Positions 21,447 to 24,812 of a stretch of 24,812 nt of DNA are shown here, piece by piece. The DNA is from Circinella minor (taxonomy: Eukaryota; Mucoromycota; Mucoromycetes; Mucorales; Lichtheimiaceae), in contig JAEPRB010000405.1 of the NCBI GenBank assembly GCA_016758965.1, positions 1 to 24,812 on the forward strand, written 5' to 3'. A model generated the notes under the pieces. It had not been told where the DNA came from and did not search any database. It was given only the letters and a program-made list of their open reading frames with translations. Every line of letters starts with the position of its first letter. Position 1 is the stretch's first letter. The translations under genes and the position numbers were made by a program.

Positions 21447-22869
21447 ATACAACACGTTCTTATACACATTCACAACAAAAACCACAACTAGCAATCTATC
21501 CGTTTGTCTCACTTCATTTTTTATATTTCAATTTGTTAATGTTTTTGATACCCCTTTCCTCTTGCTCGCACTTGACGTTTTATTTTATATTTGTATCATT
21601 GTATGCATAATAATAATTATAATAATGCAATAGGTTAATCTGTTATTTGTTAAACCATATGTTTATATATCATTCTCTCGTATGCTTTATACTCATGCAT
21701 TATACGTATGTATACGTAACAAAATAATTTGTATGTAATGTTACGTAATTGAATGCTGCACCAGTTAGTGTGCAGTAGGTATACATCACATCTTATTACG
21801 TAATTATAAAAATAAATATTTAAAAAAAAGCTATTACTAATGATATGATAATTAAAATAATGGCAGAAACAGTCGGTTTAAAGATAGTTAGAGTGTTGAT
21901 ATCATTTTACATATTATCAATCTCTCTCTACCTTGCGCCACTTTGTTGGATAAATGAATATATTAATCCCCTTCTCAACTTTGCTTTGTATTATTAAATA
22001 TGTATTACAGTGCTTCGCTTTGTGGTGGTCGAAAAGTAGACTCATAAACACCCGTCTTTTTAAGAGTATGTACTAGACCGTGAATAATTCATATCTTCAA
22101 CGCGCTGAGAAAACTTTGAAGTATGTCTTATTCTTATTGAATTGTTTGATGCATCAGTAACATATTTTTTTATAAGTGAGAGTACACAGAAGAGAAAATA
22201 ACTTAACATTCCTATAAATATCAACCACAGTGACTTTACTACTTCTTACAACTTCTATTTTAAGTACAGTATAGTATTTATATATTCCAAAGAAAAATAT
22301 TACTCTTTGGATTTTTCAAAGACAAAAAAAAAAGTACATAATTTTAAGAGGTAAAAAGCACTGTAAAACGACAGTAATTACCTATATTGTACTGTAGTAT
22401 TACAAGTAAAACGTTCATTCAACACAAGTTATTTCCTGCATGCTACGTAGTCCGTAATACTACACATTATAACCTAAAGTGAAAATATGTAACAATGAAG
22501 TACTATGCTACCTTGCCTGAGTTACAGATATTAAATTAATGACCTGAATAAGTATATAGTAATACAAATCGACTTTGGTACGTATGTATCAGTTAATCAT
22601 TTCATTATCCCAACAATTGTTAATTAATAATAATAGTCTCTACTAGCCTGTTATTCTTGCTATAATGCTATAACTTTTGACGTTAAAGAGCAGAAAAAGT
22701 CAAAAAAAAAAAAAAAAATACAGAACGTTTAACGATCCAGATGCCTCTGATAATTTTTGATAGAAGAAAAATACATATATACATAGTACATATAGAGAAG
22801 GTTTATTGGTTTAAATAACACAATTCTTTTCATGAACAATTACATTGTGATCTTATTTTTTTTACAACT
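21447..22869. other. AT-rich gene-poor right flank, proximal part
   Basis: No reading frame with protein-like content was found on either strand. It holds six TACGTA palindromes, a small CTGCAC/GTGCAG hairpin near 21756-21776, an 11-bp perfect inverted repeat (22393-22403 and 22454-22464), and an A15-16 run near 22703. Confidence 0.5.
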
Positions 22870-24250
22870 TTAATGAATAATATTATAATTTTCTGACCAA
22901 ATAACAATTTTTAATTTGAAAGCAATTAATCTATTGATTGCTCGTTCTATCATCAAGTCAATTATTACTGGGACAAGAATTTAAACTGTAGAAATTTATC
23001 TTTATGGCTGAATATTTACTAACGCAGAAACTCGTTTCCCATGTTGTCATCGCCGATTGTATTTTTCAAGCAAGCCCTGTCTTCGGCAGCGGGTGTTGTT
23101 GCATTACTAGCTACCGAAATAATAGCTATATAGTGATATATATTGCTATTTTGTTTTCTGAATTAGCAACATTCGATATAATACGTAACTTGACGTAAAT
23201 ACCAAACTCGACTTTCCTTGGAAAAATAAAACACATATAAAGTGAATGCAACAAGGAAAAAAATACATTTTTTTCTTTTTCAATGTGTTCGCAAAGAGCG
23301 ATTCTGTACTATATATAAGTGAGTTAATTGAGTCTTTCATACGTCGCATGACTTTTACAATGAAAATGCATCTCAGCGCTGTTATATGGTGATCCTTGTA
23401 GCTGATACTACTACGTACGTTACAAATATTAATACAAACATTCACTATATCGATGTAAATTACTGAAATGCGCTTCTCATATATTTTTTATCATTTTGTA
23501 TGTAATTTTAGATATTTGTTAATAATGCGGTACTGGTTAAATCGGTACTTCGCTACGTAACCGGTAGCATCTCTCAAATAGTTTTTACATACTTGGTAAA
23601 ATATCATACCAGTGATTCGATAAACTGGTATCCATTGAACTTGCCCAAATATTTACCGGATTTATTTTATTTTACATAATATTACTCTCTTTGTTTCCAG
23701 TTGGTTAATTCGTTTGCGCAGAAAATAAAGATATTTAATCCTTTCTTGTCGTCAAAAGAAAGCCTTTCAACATATTGTTGATAAAAATACTGTCTCTTTT
23801 TGCGCTAATTTCACAATGATGTTTTTTTGTCTTCCTCATCGGTCTATTTCTTCTTCGACCTTTTAGCATATTTGTCTGATATTATTATCGATCAAGTCAT
23901 TGCACTGTTGGTACGTACAATTCATTTCTGCACAACATTTATCAAGCTGCTGATTACCATACTACACACTTTGTTGTTGTGAATTCATTATTGATGCAAT
24001 CTCTGATTGAATGGCGCCATTTCATGGATATTACGTATCATTTTTATCACCAGGACGCAAACGCACATTACCAGTACTATATTAAGCAGCTAGCTACATT
24101 ATATAGCTGTCAACTTTTTTGTTCATCTTAATCTATAATTATAGTTTATCTTCCATTATATTTTGTATTTGTCAGCTGGATCTCAAAAGCTAAACAGTTA
24201 TTTCGCTAAACCGGTACAGATCCTGACACGCCAAAAGTGCCGGTTTAACA
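22870..24250 (-). pseudogene. possible decayed gene, one frame with many stops
   Basis: On the minus strand one reading frame keeps protein-like text over about 1.4 kb without needing a frameshift. Fragments include MNSQQQSV then YGNQQLDKCCAEMN and LIDNNIRQI (about 24030-23810), KVEEEIDR, LAQKETVFLSTI, QERIKYLYFLRKRINQLETK (about 23750-23640), WIPVYRITGMIFYQVCKNYL and GYVAKYRFNQYRI (23640-23520), and DLMIERAINRLIAFKLKIVI (about 22980-22860). A stop-free run of about 100 codons lies at 23445-23146. By hand count there are about 26 stops in some 480 codons, against roughly 36 expected at this base composition, so the support is suggestive only. The Gln/Glu-rich coiled-coil part is the most coding-like. 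No domain is recognised and no function is proposed. Confidence 0.35.
24206..24248. repeat. imperfect inverted repeat with CCGG core
   Basis: GCTAAACCGGTAC and GTGCCGGTTTAAC are inverted copies with two mismatches, separated by about 18 bases. The right arm is also an inverted copy of 13 bases at 18145-18157. Confidence 0.5.
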
Positions 24251-24812
24251 AAAAATCACTGAGCTTTTCTATTTTGTACGTAGACAGAAATGATTATTTT
24301 GTTATAAATTAATGTGCATCAAAAAAATACTTCTTATATACAGTAAGAAATAATATATACACAATATAAGCGTTATTAGAGTAGCAGCAGGTGAATTTAG
24401 ATGTACAGCGGTAACGATTTTTGGGGTAGCATTGTGCGTACGTACAACTAGAAGCCTCAAAGTGACAGTCCAGCAAAAAGCTTGAAGTTTTACTTGTTTT
24501 TTTTTTCTTTTGTATCAATCGGAGCCTCAGAAAAAAAAAAAAAAAGAAATGTCACAGCCAAACGTCAATGAATAAAGCCGAAATTGAATTTATTGAAAAC
24601 AACAAAAACGTACTGTCTCTTCTTTGATCTTTCTTTGTTTTATCATACCATATGTGCATACTCAGAGGGCAACAATGACGGTTTTTTTTTTTTTTTACTA
24701 AGACAACGTTATTAACTATAGGTTGAACTTGGCAGTATATAAATGCTTAGCAAGTTCATTACATATCGATTGTTTTATTACCGCTGTCCAATGCAGCAGA
24801 GAGCAATCGTTA
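24251..24812. other. right end of window, no gene seen
   Basis: AT-rich DNA with A- and T-runs (near 24496, 24529-24545 and 24684-24696) and two TACGTA sites. A minus-strand open frame at 24518-24309 has no protein-like composition or recognised motif. Confidence 0.5.

Noticed and set aside
143..22274. Shared 14-mer TAAGTACAGTATAG at 143-156 and 22261-22274
   Set aside because: About one such match is expected by chance in 25 kb of this composition, and the flanking bases do not match.
23004..23198. Plus-strand open frame with Cys-rich text (MAEYLLTQKL)
   Set aside because: No domain, no splice support, and it lies opposite the possible decayed frame.
24309..24518. Minus-strand open frame of 69 codons
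   Set aside because: Lys- and Phe-rich text arising from homopolymer runs, with no motif or context.
1..24812. tRNA or 5S rRNA genes
   Set aside because: Scanned by eye for the B-box (GGTTCGAATCC type) and cloverleaf stems on both strands and found none. A covariance-model search would be decisive.

Overview
The window reads as nuclear DNA of an early-diverging filamentous fungus, most likely a Mucoromycota (Mucorales-type) genome. The reasons are the AT-rich intergenic DNA, many short GT-AG introns (roughly 70-240 nt), glutamine-, asparagine- and serine-rich low-complexity stretches inside otherwise ordinary eukaryotic proteins, and a set of housekeeping genes typical of a compact fungal genome. 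The species cannot be named from sequence alone. No rRNA, tRNA, CRISPR array or intact transposon was seen.

From about 2.7 to 21.3 kb there are eight genes, all on the plus strand and closely spaced. In order they are: TIM8, a small mitochondrial intermembrane-space chaperone (2685-3121); a 564-residue conserved-looking protein of unknown function (3556-5878); GTR2, the RagC/D-type GTPase of TORC1 signalling (about 6740-8876); a magnesium-dependent phosphatase-1 type HAD phosphatase (9079-10061); SUI2, translation initiation factor eIF2 alpha (10328-11767); a MAP kinase kinase of the Mkk1/Mkk2/Pek1 cell-wall-integrity type (12510-14658); COG7, a Golgi tethering subunit encoded by one uninterrupted 2.84-kb reading frame (14974-17814); and an SH3-like plus TBC-domain Rab GTPase-activating protein (18272-21332). 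Exon boundaries were placed by hand from splice consensus, phase and protein similarity. By this model seven of the eight genes hold about 38 introns and COG7 has none.

Several of these genes act in nutrient and stress signalling (GTR2, eIF2 alpha, the MAPKK) or in Golgi and endosomal traffic (COG7, the TBC protein). They are not an operon. Perfect AP-1/Gcn4-type sites upstream of GTR2 and SUI2 hint at shared amino-acid control, but this is inference from short motifs.

The flanks (1-2684 and 21333-24812) contain no intact gene. The left flank holds a convincing decayed minus-strand gene (about 302-994) with a recognisable start, a GT-AG intron, in-frame stops and one frameshift. The right flank holds a weaker decayed minus-strand frame (about 22870-24250). 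Both flanks are strongly enriched in the palindrome TACGTA. The flanks look like repeat-derived or gene-graveyard DNA around a housekeeping island. No clearly new biological system was found. The items most worth a second look are the decayed genes, the TACGTA enrichment, the TBC protein with an SH3 lacking its ligand-binding residues, the intronless COG7, and the unrecognised 564-residue protein.
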